Source: Kingdonia uniflora
Lineage: Eukaryota; Streptophyta; Magnoliopsida; Ranunculales; Circaeasteraceae
Direction: 5' to 3'
Length of the DNA: 64,000 nucleotides
Assembly (NCBI GenBank): GCA_014058105.1
Contig: JACGCM010002840.1
Span: 248,001 to 312,000 of the forward strand
The translations under genes and the position numbers were made by a program. The notes beneath the pieces were generated by a model. That model had not been told where the DNA came from, did not search any database, and worked only from the letters and a program-made list of their open reading frames with translations. This document shows positions 34,206 through 45,792 of the stretch, one piece after another (the stretch's first letter is position 1; every line of letters starts with the position of its first letter).

Positions 34206-34469
34206 AAACAGTGAAAAATGATCTTTGGAGATCGAAATCATCGAGCATTCCAGCCTTGATATACTATCAACACTTCAGATTGCCATTACTGAAGAAGACG
34301 ATCTTGACGACTGGAGAAGACCATTCTATGCATACCTCAATTCCAACATCCTCCCTAGTAACAAAGAAGACACTTGATCACTTCTGGCCGAGTGCCTCAG
34401 ATTTACTGTCCAAGGTCACATCTTATATCGAATCACAGGAGGGGGACCTCTTATCGAATGTATTTCTCA

Positions 34470-35560
34470 GAAACAAGCCCAAATATAAATTCGAGAACTT
34501 TATGAAGGTATCTGTAGAGCACATGTTTCAGGCAGATCGTTAGCACAACGCGCTTTTACACAAAGGTTATATTGCCCAAGATGAGACAGGACTGCGAAGA
34601 CAAAATACTACAAATACCAAATCTATGCCCAAGACATCAAAAGCCAAGCCTTAGACTTGCATATCAGCAATGTTCTCTGGCCATTCAAACAATGGGGCAT
34701 CAACATCATTGGACCTTTCCATCCAAAATTTGGAAACTGAAGGGTCATCCTGGTTACTACTAATTTCTTCACAAAATGGGCTAAAGTAATTCCTCTCTGC
34801 CATACTGATGAAAATGAAGTTATCAAGTTCCTTTAAGAGTACATCATCACCAGATTTGGATGCCCGCAAATGATACACTTCGATAATGGTAAAAATTTTA
34901 TCAGTGCCAAAGTACTTGCTTTCCTCCATAAATACAAAATCCATCTTACAACATCCATACCATATTATTCTTCAGGAAATAGACAAGCCGAAGCCATAAG
35001 CAAAAGCATCAAATCAGGATTATGCAAGCGTCTCGACGACAAAAAAAGACAATAGGTGGATGAATTGCTCAGTATTCTCTGGGCCTACCGCACCATACCT
35101 CGAGTTTCAACGGGCAGTACTCCATTCATTATGGCTTTTGGCACTGAAGTAGTCATACCTTCGGACCTCGATCTACCCGGTACTCGGCGAAAAATTCCAG
35201 ACGAAGACAATGAACTCGCTCTCCTTTGCAACCTCAATTGGATAGAAGAAACCAGGGATAAGGCAATTATGAATCTGGGATGATACCATGATACTTTGAA
35301 AAAAGCATACGACAAGAAAGTTCGAGAACAAAAATTTGGTATTGGAGACCTTGTCTTATGACGAATCCAAGATAGTACTCGACCTAAAAATCCAGGGAAA
35401 TTATCAGAAAATTGGGAAGGGCCATATATTGTTAGCAACAAAGCAGACAGTAGAACTTATTGGCTTATGACTGATAACGAAATACAGCTGGAATATCCAT
35501 GGAACACTGCTCAACTGAAGTTGCTTTACAGGTGGTACACTGTAACCATTTTTTATTGAT
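34470..35560 (+). pseudogene. Gypsy-1 integrase, broken
   Basis: The N-terminal zinc region is seen in pieces (ELYEGICRAHVSGRS, RLYCPRMRQDCED, then CPRH). The catalytic core has WGINIIGPFHPKFG with the first Asp position read as Asn (consensus D-I-I-G-P), then FGCPQMIHFDNGKNF (second Asp) and PYYSSGNRQAEAISKSI (Glu in QAEA). WAYRTIPRVSTGSTPF and the C-terminal VYHDTLKKAYDKKV-type block follow, ending LLYRWYTVTIFY. Stops lie at about 34833, 35053, 35281 and 35359. Integrase would insert cDNA; this one is dead. Confidence 0.87.
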
Positions 35561-35589
35561 TCAAATAAATAAACTTTGTTATCAGTTTC

Positions 35590-36130
35590 CTCCTTACTAT
35601 TTGATTTGATCTCGATCTATACTTTTCAAGTATACATCAGACAAACAATCTCATTCTATTTGATTTGATCCCGATCTATACTTTTTTAGTATACATCAGA
35701 CAAAAAATCTTATTACTATTTAATTTAATCTTGATCTATACTTTTCAAGTATACATCAGACAAACAATCTTATTACAATTTGATTTGATCTCGATCTATA
35801 CTTTTCAAGTATACATCAGATAAAAAATCTTATTTCTATTTGATTTGATCTCAATTTATACTTTTTAAATTTACATTAGATAAACAATCTTATTACTATT
35901 TGATTTGAACTCGATCTATTCTTTTCAAGTATACAACAGACAAGCAATTTCATTACTATTTAATTTGATCTCGATCTATACTTATCAAGTATACATCAGA
36001 CAAATAATCTTATTACTATTTGATTTGCTCTCGATCTATACTTTTCAAGTATACATCAGATAAAAAATCTCTTTACTATTTGATTTGATCTCGATCTATA
36101 CTTGTCAAGTATTCATCAGACAAAGAAAAT
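35590..36130 (+). repeat. 60-bp tandem repeat in the Gypsy-1 3' region
   Basis: About nine head-to-tail copies of a 60-bp unit around GATTTGATCTCGATCTATAC and TTTTCAAGTATACATCAGAC. The unit is exactly in register over several rows. It lies between the end of integrase and the end of the antisense gene. Tandem repeats in the 3' untranslated part are a known feature of Tat/Ogre elements and a source of satellites. Confidence 0.93.
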
Positions 36131-36535
36131 TCTTACTATCTTGATTTTCTTTTGGTCACTACTTAACAAGTATACCTAAAGCCTATCATTCGAATTCTAC
36201 GCGAACAATATCCAATTACAAGATATTCTACTTCGTGCTCTTTACTTATCGAACAAACTCTGAAATAGCTTTTGTTCTTCTCAAATCAAAATCTAGCCAT
36301 CTTTCACCTAACATGCAAACCAGTGTTATTCACTTATCTGCTCGATCTTTAGTAACATTCGATCAAAATAATTTTATCAAATCTGCTACTTAGAACTATT
36401 TACAAAACAAGTACACAAAATTATTTTATTAAATAAAACTTGTTCAACAAGACAATATTGTTTCACCACACACTACTAATTAAAATGTTTCGGTCCCACT
36501 GACCACTTTTACATCCTTTCTCACATAAACATAAC

Positions 36536-38792
36536 TTACCCAAGGTTTAACATATCAGAGGGAAATTTATCTTCATTCAACTTCAGGGCACCTTCGAGAA
36601 CCTGCATATCTGCTACCTCAACTGGACGTGCACCATTAGCACCCACCATTATTTCATCCTCGATGACTTTGATTTCCCCACGTACATCAGGCGTCTGGGG
36701 TACATCATCATCCGAACTATCATCAAACACGGCGCCGCCAGCTTTTACAAGTCCCTTGTAGAATTTTTTCCTCTCCTCCTACTTGTCATATTGTTTCTTA
36801 TAGTACATCTTCACTTCCATGCATTTTACCAGCTTCTCCTCATTCATCTTCACTGTCACCTCATCAAGCAGCTTGCCTTGTTCTTCCTCCATTACTTTAC
36901 GAACATCGGCAACTTCATCCCATACATCATTTTTGAAGGTGGCATACTGCAACGCCAAAATTGCTTTCTCTGTCAGTTTCTTCGCTTCCCTCAATGCCTT
37001 TTCCCTTGCCTTTTTGGTATCGAGCATATACCTATTCAATGTGGCATTCAGTTCTTCCTTCTCCTTTATCAAATCATTTTCTATATTTTTATAGGCAATG
37101 ATCTGGTTTGCCAGTTCACTACTGCCCACAACGCGTCCCATAGCTTCTGTTACCAACTTCTTAATCTGCATCAAAGTCATACAATGAGTATTCAAGTGAC
37201 CAGCCAATTTTTTCAATCGAATAAAAGAATTAAAATTTCTTACCTTCGACAAATTCTTCTGACCCTCGTCAAAAAAAGTGCTCAAACTATCAATCCCCAC
37301 CATGCAATCTTCCAACTCCGTCTTCAGCTCATCCGTCCCAGACGTATAAGCATCCATGGTTTTTTGCACTTCTATTTTAGATTCTTCGATAAACTTATTC
37401 ATCGAAGACTCTCCACTGGTCTTCTTTGAGACCATACTGCCAGAACCCCGTGGGGAACGCATATCAATAGCAGCTGCTGCTGGTTTAGCAGTCCCAGCCA
37501 CCTCTTCTATTGACGATTATCGAGTCAACCTCTTATGATGAAGTAATGGAGGCACATCAAACTTGCTGCCCTTTTCTTTTTATTTCTTCCCAGAGTCTCT
37601 CCTAACATGGCATCAATCTCAATATCAGTTTTATACCCAACCAAGGAGTGGTTTTCCAATGGTAAGCTAATCCGCGGCTCTCTTGTTATTCGCAGACATT
37701 TTTCTGTCGATCACAGGCACTTCCGACCCTTTAACCCTCGATCTCTTTAAACCGGCTTCTTGGAAAAGCGTATTCACGAAATATTGGTCGATAAGTAGTT
37801 TATCGATCCTACTAAAAAAATCTTTCCTCACTTTATACAATTCTTCTTTTACCTGTGACTTTCTATCATCCTCTTTCAACGCTGCAAAAAACAGCATAAA
37901 TAAGATTTGAAACACTTACATCCCATTCACACAATTCGAACATCGAGAATTATATTTACCTAACCACGCAACTAAGTAATTTTTTTTCTTCTATTTAACG
38001 GTTCCCCAGGATCTTTCTTACCGAACTCATAATTTCTGGAAACAAGTAAGCGCTCATTGGTGTATTGCCCCCCCCCCCCCCCCCCGTCGACGCCATATCA
38101 TAGAACAATGGTCTTTTTAGGAACCTCGCCAAATACCGGTAACCTAGCTTCTGCAGGCTCATCTTAAGTATGTAGTACACACATAAATCATCAATAATTA
38201 TTAACTCTTCTCCCCTGGCTTTCAGACGACCATTTATGGCACCAAAAATCCTGAACATATCATATTCATTCGGATTGAACTGCCCCGATGCCATATCAAA
38301 AAAAATTATTAATTTCTTTTGGTCCGCTCTGAGGGGAAGCTTCAATCCCTTCTTTATTTGTTCTCGATGAACTAGGATACCATCCAGAGGTATTTCCTGG
38401 TCGATCATTTCATACTGGTACTCCTCTAACCTTATGTCCCCTGGAATACTGTATTTTTTCTTAAAACTTAAGATCTTTTTGGTCTTTGAATCCTCTCTGG
38501 AACATGCCTCCTGGCCTTCCGCCACATCTTCTTCCCCATCCCAACTACCTTCTTGATCACTTACTTGAGGCTCATGATCTACATCTCTTTCTGTATCCTC
38601 CTCCTCAGCCTGTTCGACAGCAGTAGGTACCACCCTAAATTGTTCCACACTACCTAAATCTGTACTACTAGATCAAACCCTATACTTTTCTCCTAATTGT
38701 TGTACACAGGTCCTCACATTATTCATCAGAGGCACTACATCTTTGAGATTCTCATATATTTCTTTCTCATCATTTTGAATGGGTTCAGCCAT
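36536..38792 (-). pseudogene. Antisense spliced gene of Gypsy-1: globular N-terminal part plus coiled coil
   Basis: It runs against gag-pol. ATG at 38792 (MAEPIQNDEKEIYENLKD), stop at about 38680, then an acidic stretch and a globular block ([56 protein letters not shown]) resembling the 'putative gypsy type transposon' family (PF04195-like). Exon 1 ends at donor TTCG|GTAAGAAAG (about 38014). Exon 2 starts at acceptor TTTTTTGCAG|CG (about 37883) and codes [22 protein letters not shown] long coiled coil (37501-36779) has an intron with ends AAG|GTAAG and GATGCAG, about 37243-37166. The C-terminus is acidic (DDSSDDDVPQTP). Stops at 37667, 37520 and 36779 break it. Its role in the element life cycle is unknown. 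Confidence 0.65.
38067..38086. repeat. Poly-C tract in the antisense gene
   Basis: A run of about 18 C on the plus strand, translated as a glycine run (TGGGGGGN) in the antisense ORF. Length is likely unstable in replication and in sequencing. Confidence 0.85.
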
Positions 38793-40391
38793 TTTTAAAC
38801 AGAACTTGTGCAATAGATTCCATATTTTTTAAACAGTTGAACTCTATCATATGTGATATATATATGTTCATACGTTCATATATTCATAATACTATTGTTA
38901 TTGAGATAACTCTCCAACACACCATTCGCTTTACTATCTGCTATTATCATTTACATTTATACTTATTACCACAGTTCTTGATACAGTTCATATCATTTAA
39001 TTCAAATTGATATTTTTCATTCAAGTAATACATATGCTCAGTTCATAATGTTTTTCTATTTTTAATAAATGACATCGATAACTTGTTAATTTTGTTTACT
39101 TTTTGTCGAAAACAGGAATCTCAACAGCTTCTCGAACATACTTCACCTGTTTCCTACAAAAATTCCATTATTCAGAAATTGATACTTCCCATTTTCCAGC
39201 AAAATCTGGCCAAATCCTAACAAAACTAACATCCTCAACAATCTCACTGTATCAAAATGACGTTTACCTCATCTCTACAATCGCGTCGTAGCAACAACGC
39301 CTCCAATAAAGACTTTTCTCCATTCCTCTTCACCCATTCATTATCTCCCCACACTAGAACAAATCTATAAACACCTAACGATACCAGTTCTTCCACTCTT
39401 ACACAGATAACAGTTTTAGCTACTTCATAATTTCAAAACCCTGTGCCAAACCCTAACTCTATCAATTTTCTAAATTCCTTACAACTAATTCTCTTTTGAT
39501 TCAATTTACTATACCACATCATTCACTTTACTTAATCTTATTCGTCTATCACATAATCAATCAAACCCAACAACAAACAATCAAAAACTGATTCACTAAC
39601 CTTGTTTTCGTGTTGCTTCTGTGTCTCTTTCCTTTGCTCGCCTAGCTCTTGCAATCGACAGGCTATTCTTCTATTTCACAATTGTCGGCAATGAATTTAG
39701 TAACGACCAACAACAATTAGCACTTGAGAAAAAATATTATGTGTTTAAAAAGTGTGAACAGTTGCCCACATCCGAGGTATTTATAGACCACTCGTGACTG
39801 TTTATCGTGCTACTTCGTGACCGTCCAGCCCTTCGAACATAATACTTTCTCTTCCTCTTCTCATTTTCTTCGACACTTTGCCTTCTCTGAGATAACAAAC
39901 ACTTACACTCCCACTCTAATTCTTCCATATCTCAAAAATTTCTTCTGAAACATTCCAACGCAGCAAATCACCAGCTATATTGTTACAGAGATGGTATACA
40001 TCAATTTTTTTATATTTCATAATCTCCCCTAATGGAACACATCTTTCCATATTCATTGGTCTTGGTTCATAAACCCTTTTTCCTACTTTACCTAAAAATT
40101 TCTATTTTTTGGGACGCATCTTCTACAACATACACATTATCATTATATTTGACATTCTACCAAAAGCATGCTTAAAACTATTTGTCAATACCAAATTTCA
40201 ATAAGTACATTTTCCATTCGACAAATAAACAACAAATTACTACCATCGATAATACATCCTACACACTCTTTTATTATATTTTATTCCCCTTCACAACTCC
40301 TTACACAGACCTACTCCTACGAAAAGTTATAATTTTATAAACCCCTCACTGCAGCTTTATCCTCCCTCTTTACCAATAACTTGGCTCGAGT
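38793..40391. other. Gypsy-1 spacer between the two antisense ORFs
   Basis: AT-rich, no convincing coding region on either strand. It may be the promoter/5' leader of the antisense gene at 38792. The minus-strand frame 39928-39737 has no family support. Confidence 0.4.
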
Positions 40392-40628
40392 CTACATTCT
40401 ACCACAACGTTCAGGTGGGCGCCAAAATTGTAGTTTGACCCAAAAATTAAAGTCCTCCTCAGCCTCCCTCACTTTTGCCTCGCTCATCCCTTTATAATCA
40501 GGCTCCTCTAGATCTTCCATTTGCATGTCACAGTTCTGATAACCGAAGTATCGCGTATACAACACCCAATACATTGCTTGAATACATGTAAATACACCAT
40601 CACGGGCCTGAGCTCTCGTCTTCACCAT
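40392..40628 (-). CDS. Small antisense ORF of Gypsy-1 (MVKTRAQ type)
   Basis: Unbroken frame of 78 codons from the ATG at 40628 (a longer form starts at 40646). It reads MVKTRAQARDGVFTCIQ, then LYTRYFGYQNCDMQMEDLEE and DYKGMSEAKVREAEEDF. Similar small ORFs occur in Gypsy-2 at 44750 and 45793 (MVTTKRQ, MVRTCSQ), again antisense to gag-pol and again upstream of the spliced coiled-coil gene. Conservation of start, RYFG block and position suggests a real gene. Function unknown. Confidence 0.5.
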   Translation of the reverse strand: MVKTRAQARDGVFTCIQAMYWVLYTRYFGYQNCDMQMEDLEEPDYKGMSEAKVREAEEDFNFWVKLQFWRPPERCGRM

Positions 40629-40649
40629 CTTGTATAAATGCCTCACATA

Positions 40650-41718
40650 TACGGTAACAAGACTTATTTATACCCCCTCCAGTCATGGTCCAACTCACAT
40701 GTATTTACTATTCTTTAAAACTCTACAATTTCAAACTCAAATCCATCAACCTCGAAATCCATTATGGGACCCACTCAGTCAAATACATTCAAGATGCTAT
40801 GACAACCCATCAACAGTTTATGTGCATTCACGTTCGACATTTTACTTTTGATTATTTAAAACTACTATTGCTATTCAAAATACATATGAATAGAATATCG
40901 AATATCTTAACTTTATTTATTATTATGAATAAGTTACAATTCATATTTGGCAACTTCCTCCTTTGATTTTGTTACATATACCATCCGTGACTACATCCTT
41001 CAATTATATTACATCATACTACATCTATTTTGATATTTGACTTTTAAAACTAATTACTTTGTGTTTTCTTTTCCCCAAAATCTAACATTAAAGCCTATTT
41101 CTAGTCCTCAAAGCTCAATGAATCTCAAGTCACTAAACTTCTAAGATATTCTTCAGCAAAATAGAGACAGTAAAAAATTGTAAGAAAACTCAAACGTTTG
41201 GCAAGATCCCTGGACGCCCATCTAAGCTTCAAATCTTCATCATCAATACACACAGTTATCCCTTCTCCCCCAAAATGACGTAATCCATTACCTTCACCAC
41301 CGCATGATGATACAATTGTTTCCAACAAATACAAATCATCTCTATTTTGACCTTGTTCCCACACCAACGTTATGCCACGATCACATGTCAGTTTCACGCC
41401 GATCAATTTACACCAGACTATTCCTTCAGAACGATCACCATCTTCAGCCCCAAACAACACCATAGACCACACTTGGGGCGGTGTCTTTCTACAAACCACC
41501 ACCATCCCACCTTCATTAACGCCCTATTTATACCCATTATCCTTCTGCCAAATTCAATGTACCTCATTTATTGCACCTCAGGAATGACTTGACCAGATAC
41601 AGTTCTTTTGACCTCAGAAATGACACAGACGATTCATCTTCTCAGACGGCAACCTCTTCAGATTCCAAAATTCTTCTCGACACAACCACAAATGCATCTG
41701 TCGAGAATGGTGGACGAT
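40650..41718. other. Gypsy-1 3' non-coding region up to the 3' LTR
   Basis: No gene supported. Frames such as 41505-41125 (minus) and 41347-41592 (plus) lack any recognisable domain. The stretch GAGAATGGTGGACGAT just before 41719 is the probable polypurine tract. Confidence 0.45.
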
Positions 41719-42253
41719 TGTAGTAGCATATTCCCCAGATTCAACAAGAGTAAGCCAGCAGAGTGCAGTCGAAGACATACAAAAGATAGTCCTTCATAGT
41801 CAAAGATAGCTCAACACTTGTAAGCCAGCATGGTGTAGTCGAAGACAACTCAATATTCTAGATGATGCTAAAATTCCTCAGCCTACCAAAAGTAGCCGTT
41901 GAAGCTTGGTCAAGAGAGAATTGTTAGAGATCTGCAAAGTTTTCCCACTTCTCCTAGAATAAGAGACTTTTTCTTTCTTTTAGTAAAACTGCCTGTATGA
42001 CTATAAATACAGGCAGAGAATTGATACTAACACACAATCTTTTACTATTCTTACTTCAAGCACCTACCTTCACTCTGAAACATGTAATAACTTGCATTTT
42101 ACTGGATTTTACATAAAAAAATTTCTCGAGGACATGGTTTTTCTCAGCTTTTACTGAGTTTTTCACGTAAAATCTTGTTTTATCTAGCTTATTGCCTTCT
42201 CTTTATGAATAAGTATTGGCAATGATTCTTCTTCCAGAAAACACGCTACTACA
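41719..42253 (+). repeat. Gypsy-1 3' LTR
   Basis: 535 bp, partner of 29433-29967, with TATA box TATAAATA at 42002-42009 and the same GTAAGCCAGC repeats. It ends CGCTACTACA. Confidence 0.93.
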
Positions 42254-43860
42254 GTATGATAAAGTATACTTGATGGGAAGTTGTATATATCAATTGTAAA
42301 TACATTATTTTTATGATTAAGTTTGTGCTTTGTTCTGTTTCTGTGGAAATGTAACTTACTCTGAGTGAAGCTCGCAATGATCTGTGTTTGGGTAAAATTT
42401 GGTCTTTTGCACTGTGTTTTATGCCATAGTATGAAAGCTTAACCATTTCTATAAGGTCAAGGTCCTATTAATAAATTCGTCACTTCCATGTAGGTCATAG
42501 GGAACCATGTTTTGAAAGGCAGGATAGATTGATAAGAACTTGTAGAAGATTAACAGAAAGCTAACATAGGCTTGGAGAAGATCACAGGTTTGCCCTCTTT
42601 GTTTCTTATTGTTACTTCAATGTTTATAAAATTAAGTCAACCATATTTTAATTTCTCCGCTTGATATATTTAAGTTGATGAGGTCTGGAAAAATTTAAAG
42701 AAACATGTGTAATGGTGAAACCATAATATACTTTGGAAAAACTGACTTTTTACAGTTTAGTATTTCGATGAGTTTATAACTATAGCTTATTATTTTAATT
42801 TATGCTCTTTTGTGAAGCTCAAGTACAATGGGGACATCTCAATGCAAATTTCCTACCAATATCATAGAAAGCCAGAGATCCCTAGACTCTCATGGTGTAA
42901 TGCTTGGTGATATAAGATTATCTATTGGCATTTTATCAATGTTCCGGTAGTCTCTAGTAATGCTACCACATCGAGATTTTATTTAGGTAAGTCGGTTTTT
43001 TTTATCTATTTCATTCTTTCAGCCTCTAAAGATATAATTTCTTTACAGACGTGGTGAATTTTAGTTGTTGCATATAATTTTAAAATTTCAATTCTTTACA
43101 TTACAAATATTGGTCCTTCCAAGGGTCATAGTTCTCAGGCGCAATAAGTGTACTGTTTTCTTTCTCGAATAATTTGGCGACCCATTTTCTCTCGATGGAA
43201 ACTTTGTAGATGCATTTTAGGCAGCCTGAATAGTCAGATTTGGTGTGCTTTGTTTCTGACAAACCTAAACCAAATTTATGGTAATTAAGTGAGCTTCTTT
43301 TCTTATTACAAGTTGGGACATAATGAAAACTATAGCTTTTCTTTGTCATGGGTGAATTCTTACTATATGTGCAGTTCATATCATGGGGTAAGCATTGCCA
43401 TCTCTCTCTGCCCATGATAGTTTTTTGATAGATCTATAGGCAAGTTATCTAATGGAAGGATACTTTACTGATATATCTATATGCAAGACAGTTTGGATGA
43501 ACGCAATATTACCTATTAACTATTTTTTATTATTATAAAAGATAGTTGAAAAGTTTGCTTGAGTCATATCACAGTGTGAGTTTATATTGTACTTTTTTTA
43601 ATATTATTTACTCCCTCGAAATAGCTTGCGGTCTTTATTTTATTTCCTTGTTTGCATTCAGGGACATCTATTTCATAGTCTTTTGAAGTTGTTCATCCTA
43701 TAAAGACCATAAAGGTAAAGCTGCAACAATTCATTGTTCTTTTTTCCATTAAATACTTAATTGATGTCATGATGATCCTTAACTGGTTAGACTTGTAAAT
43801 AACTTTGATATGCAGTTATAACCCTCTTTAAGAAAAACTATTCACCATCAAAGGATAAGA
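42254..43860. other. Continuation of the gene-like segment inside Gypsy-2
   Basis: It joins 29432 once Gypsy-1 is removed. On the plus strand 42818-42987 is mostly open (VKLKYNGDISMQISYQYHRK, then one stop) and ends at a donor TTTAG|GTAAGT. On the minus strand 43415-43101 is an unbroken 104-codon frame (KRSSLNYHKFGLGLSETKHT, later APENYDPWKDQYL) of unknown family. The rest is AT-rich and intron-like. I cannot name a gene; a captured host fragment is one reading, plain Gypsy-2 spacer the other. Confidence 0.3.
43101..43415 (-). CDS. Hypothetical 104-residue ORF in Gypsy-2 segment
   Basis: Unbroken frame, unusual for this decayed window, starting MGRERWQCLPHDMNCTYSK. It is rich in Lys and Ser, with three scattered Cys pairs (CNKK, CLKC) and no signal peptide or membrane segment visible. 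It is sense with Gypsy-2. I recognise no family. It may be chance or part of a captured gene. Confidence 0.25.
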   Translation of the reverse strand: MGRERWQCLPHDMNCTYSKNSPMTKKSYSFHYVPTCNKKRSSLNYHKFGLGLSETKHTKSDYSGCLKCIYKVSIERKWVAKLFEKENSTLIAPENYDPWKDQYL

Positions 43861-43866
43861 AAGTTT

Positions 43867-43998
43867 GGGCTCTTGCCCTAGTGGTGGTTGTACCTCTCCA
43901 CCTAGAGAGAGGTCGTGGGTTCGAAACCTCATGGGGTTGGAAATTCAGGATTACGGATCCCTATATAAAACCGTCTTTCCTTGAAAAAAAATAAAATT
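43867..43998 (+). mobile_element. tRNA-derived SINE
   Basis: A pol III promoter is visible: an A-box-like GCCCTAGTGGTGG (about 43875-43887) and a near-perfect B box GGGTTCGAAACC (43918-43929), about 32 bp apart as in a tRNA. A short body follows and it ends in an A-rich tail (GAAAAAAAATAAAA, 43983-43996). The length and layout fit plant SINEs. No target duplication was secured. Confidence 0.8.
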
Positions 43999-44289
43999 AA
44001 TCATGATTAAATAAAAATCATGAGGGAGCCGCCCTATCTATCATTCTAGGCTTACTTAAAGATATAGAAGTTTGGTGATCTTCTGAGCTGTAGATATGAT
44101 AATACTTTTTTACTTGTATTTGAAGGATAAAGAGATTTGGAGATATATGTCTTATGTACACTTGTGTAGTTTAATAGTAAAAAAAAGTTGAATTTCAACA
44201 TGTTGTCGAGTTTTCCTATTTTTGAATTTTATGTACCATTACAAATATATATGAAATTCTACGGCAAACCAATCCATTGTAATTTCTGT

Positions 44290-44512
44290 TATTTGAACTA
44301 TATTATCAAACAAAATTATGACGGATTATTAGCGTCCCAAAGAAAGGATGGTTTGAGACCGTCACAAATTAACACGTTTAGGACAAATTTTTTCTGTCAG
44401 AGTGCATTTACAACCGCTTGTTAGCGACGAGAATTATGACTGATCAAAACCATCATAAAAGGTCGTTAGTGACGATTTTTGACCGTCAATAATTTACTTT
44501 ATTCGCATAGTG
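44290..44512. mobile_element. CACTA-type element end (fragment)
   Basis: Subterminal GACGG/CCGTC words (ATGACGGATTATTAGCG, GACCGTC, GTTAGTGACGATTTTTGACC) in both orientations, and the terminus ...CGCATAGTG, reverse CACTATGCG, are typical of plant CACTA transposons and their miniature relatives. The other end was not found, so it is a fragment or a larger, eroded element. Confidence 0.5.
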
Positions 44513-44749
44513 GTACTTGGTATTCTTTTATGGAAGACTTTATCTGGCATTTATTATTGTGGAAAGGATTGATGTACTTGACGTTTGGCTTTCCTAGTAA
44601 AAGTTGTTTTTGTAATGATGACTGCTTTGGAAATCCATCTTCGCATTGAATGCGGGCTTGGTATAAATACTATATGTACTATAGCATCTGTCATCTCTAT
44701 AAAAGTACACTGGTTCTGTGAAAATCGTTTGGTGTATTCTATCTTAAGA

Positions 44750-44929
44750 ATGGTGACGACCAAGCGTCAGACATATGTAGCGAGGGTTCTTGTAGAGTTA
44801 CAGAAGTTGCACCTGCGATACTTTGGCAATCAATTGGTTAAAATGCCCACACCCATTACGGTACCACCAAAATATCATGGAATAATGGAGGAGGAGACGG
44901 TGGTGGTGGAGAAGGGAGACAAAGATTAG
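44750..44929 (+). CDS. Small antisense ORF of Gypsy-2, copy 1 (MVTTKRQ type)
   Basis: 60-codon frame from the internal ATG at 44750: MVTTKRQTYVARVLVELQK, then RYFGNQLVKMP and PKYHGIMEEE. It aligns by eye with the Gypsy-1 ORF at 40628 (M-V-x-T-x-x-Q; RYFG; P-x-Y-x-G-M/I-x-E). I prefer this start over 44585, since the upstream extension is unlike the homolog. Antisense to Gypsy-2 gag-pol. Confidence 0.45.
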   Translation: MVTTKRQTYVARVLVELQKLHLRYFGNQLVKMPTPITVPPKYHGIMEEETVVVEKGDKD

Positions 44930-45792
44930 AAATCTTCTTTTGTACAATTATCGATCTTCTTCTTGAAGGAGTGTTTCATGCTGAAGGTTGGTTCAGGCTC
45001 TATTTCAACTAGCTTCCTCAATTTCTTATGAAAGTAAGTTATGGTGGAGGTAGGCTTAAGCTCCGTGACAACCATTATAGAGGTTTTTCTTGCATAAGTG
45101 TTTCGGTATGAAACAGTGTTAAAAACTGAAATGTAATATAACCTGTGATCAATTTGTAGAAATTTATGAAAAACTTATTCTCTATAAAGTATTCTGTATG
45201 TAATATTCGAGCTAATGAAAAAGATATTTGTTCAAAAATTGTGCTGATAGATCGAATTAGAAATTAGTAGCTAAATCGAACTAAAAGAAAAAAAAATTCG
45301 AATATAAAAATGTAATGTTGTGTTTTTAGAAAACGAACTAAAAATGAGTATTATCAGTTGAATTATGATAATGTGACTCCTCATAATGTATCTATCGACC
45401 TGATGAAGATATATGTGAAGATGTAAAATAAATATATGTGGTACGTATATCGAACAGATTTGGTACTAAGAATTAAGCTATTTGGCATCATTCGTATGTA
45501 GAATAGAATGTGCAGAAATTAAACATCGAGTTGTGGAGGTATTGTGAAATTGTATAGCATAGGGGAGAGATTGTGAAAGTTAGTTCGAAGATGTGATGGA
45601 CGAATTTAAATGAGGTCGATGTTGAAAGATAAGTTCAAATAACTTTTTATAATTATTTTAGGGTTTCTAGTTATGGAAAAGTGAAGTAAATATAGATTAT
45701 ACTAGATACAGAATGTGATGGATTTGATGTTATCTCCAAGAGGTATATAAATAATCCTTGAAAGGTTATGTAGAGAAGAGGCGGAAATAAAA

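Larger units (their letters stand above)
29433..42253 (+). mobile_element. Full-length Ty3/Gypsy retrotransposon (Tat-like), plus strand, nested (Gypsy-1)
   Basis: Two 535-bp LTRs (TGTAGTAG... CTACTACA or CACTACA) with flanks GTAAG (29428-29432) and GTATG (42254-42258), a 5-bp target duplication with one change. Order: primer site, gag, protease, RT, RNase H, second RNase H, integrase, tandem repeats, antisense genes, polypurine tract, LTR. It inserted into Gypsy-2, so it is younger, yet it carries many stops. RT and integrase motifs are much better kept than in Gypsy-2. Confidence 0.93.

Noticed and set aside
36791..37429. 212-codon plus-strand ORF
   Set aside because: It lies opposite the antisense coiled-coil gene. 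Its Phe/Leu/His-rich composition is the shadow of Lys/Glu heptads.
41125..41592. Overlapping ORFs on both strands before the Gypsy-1 3' LTR
   Set aside because: No family motif; both cannot be coding, and neither has a homolog in Gypsy-2.
43918..43929. Functional tRNA gene
   Set aside because: B box is good, but the acceptor and anticodon stems do not form and an A-rich tail follows; a SINE fits better.
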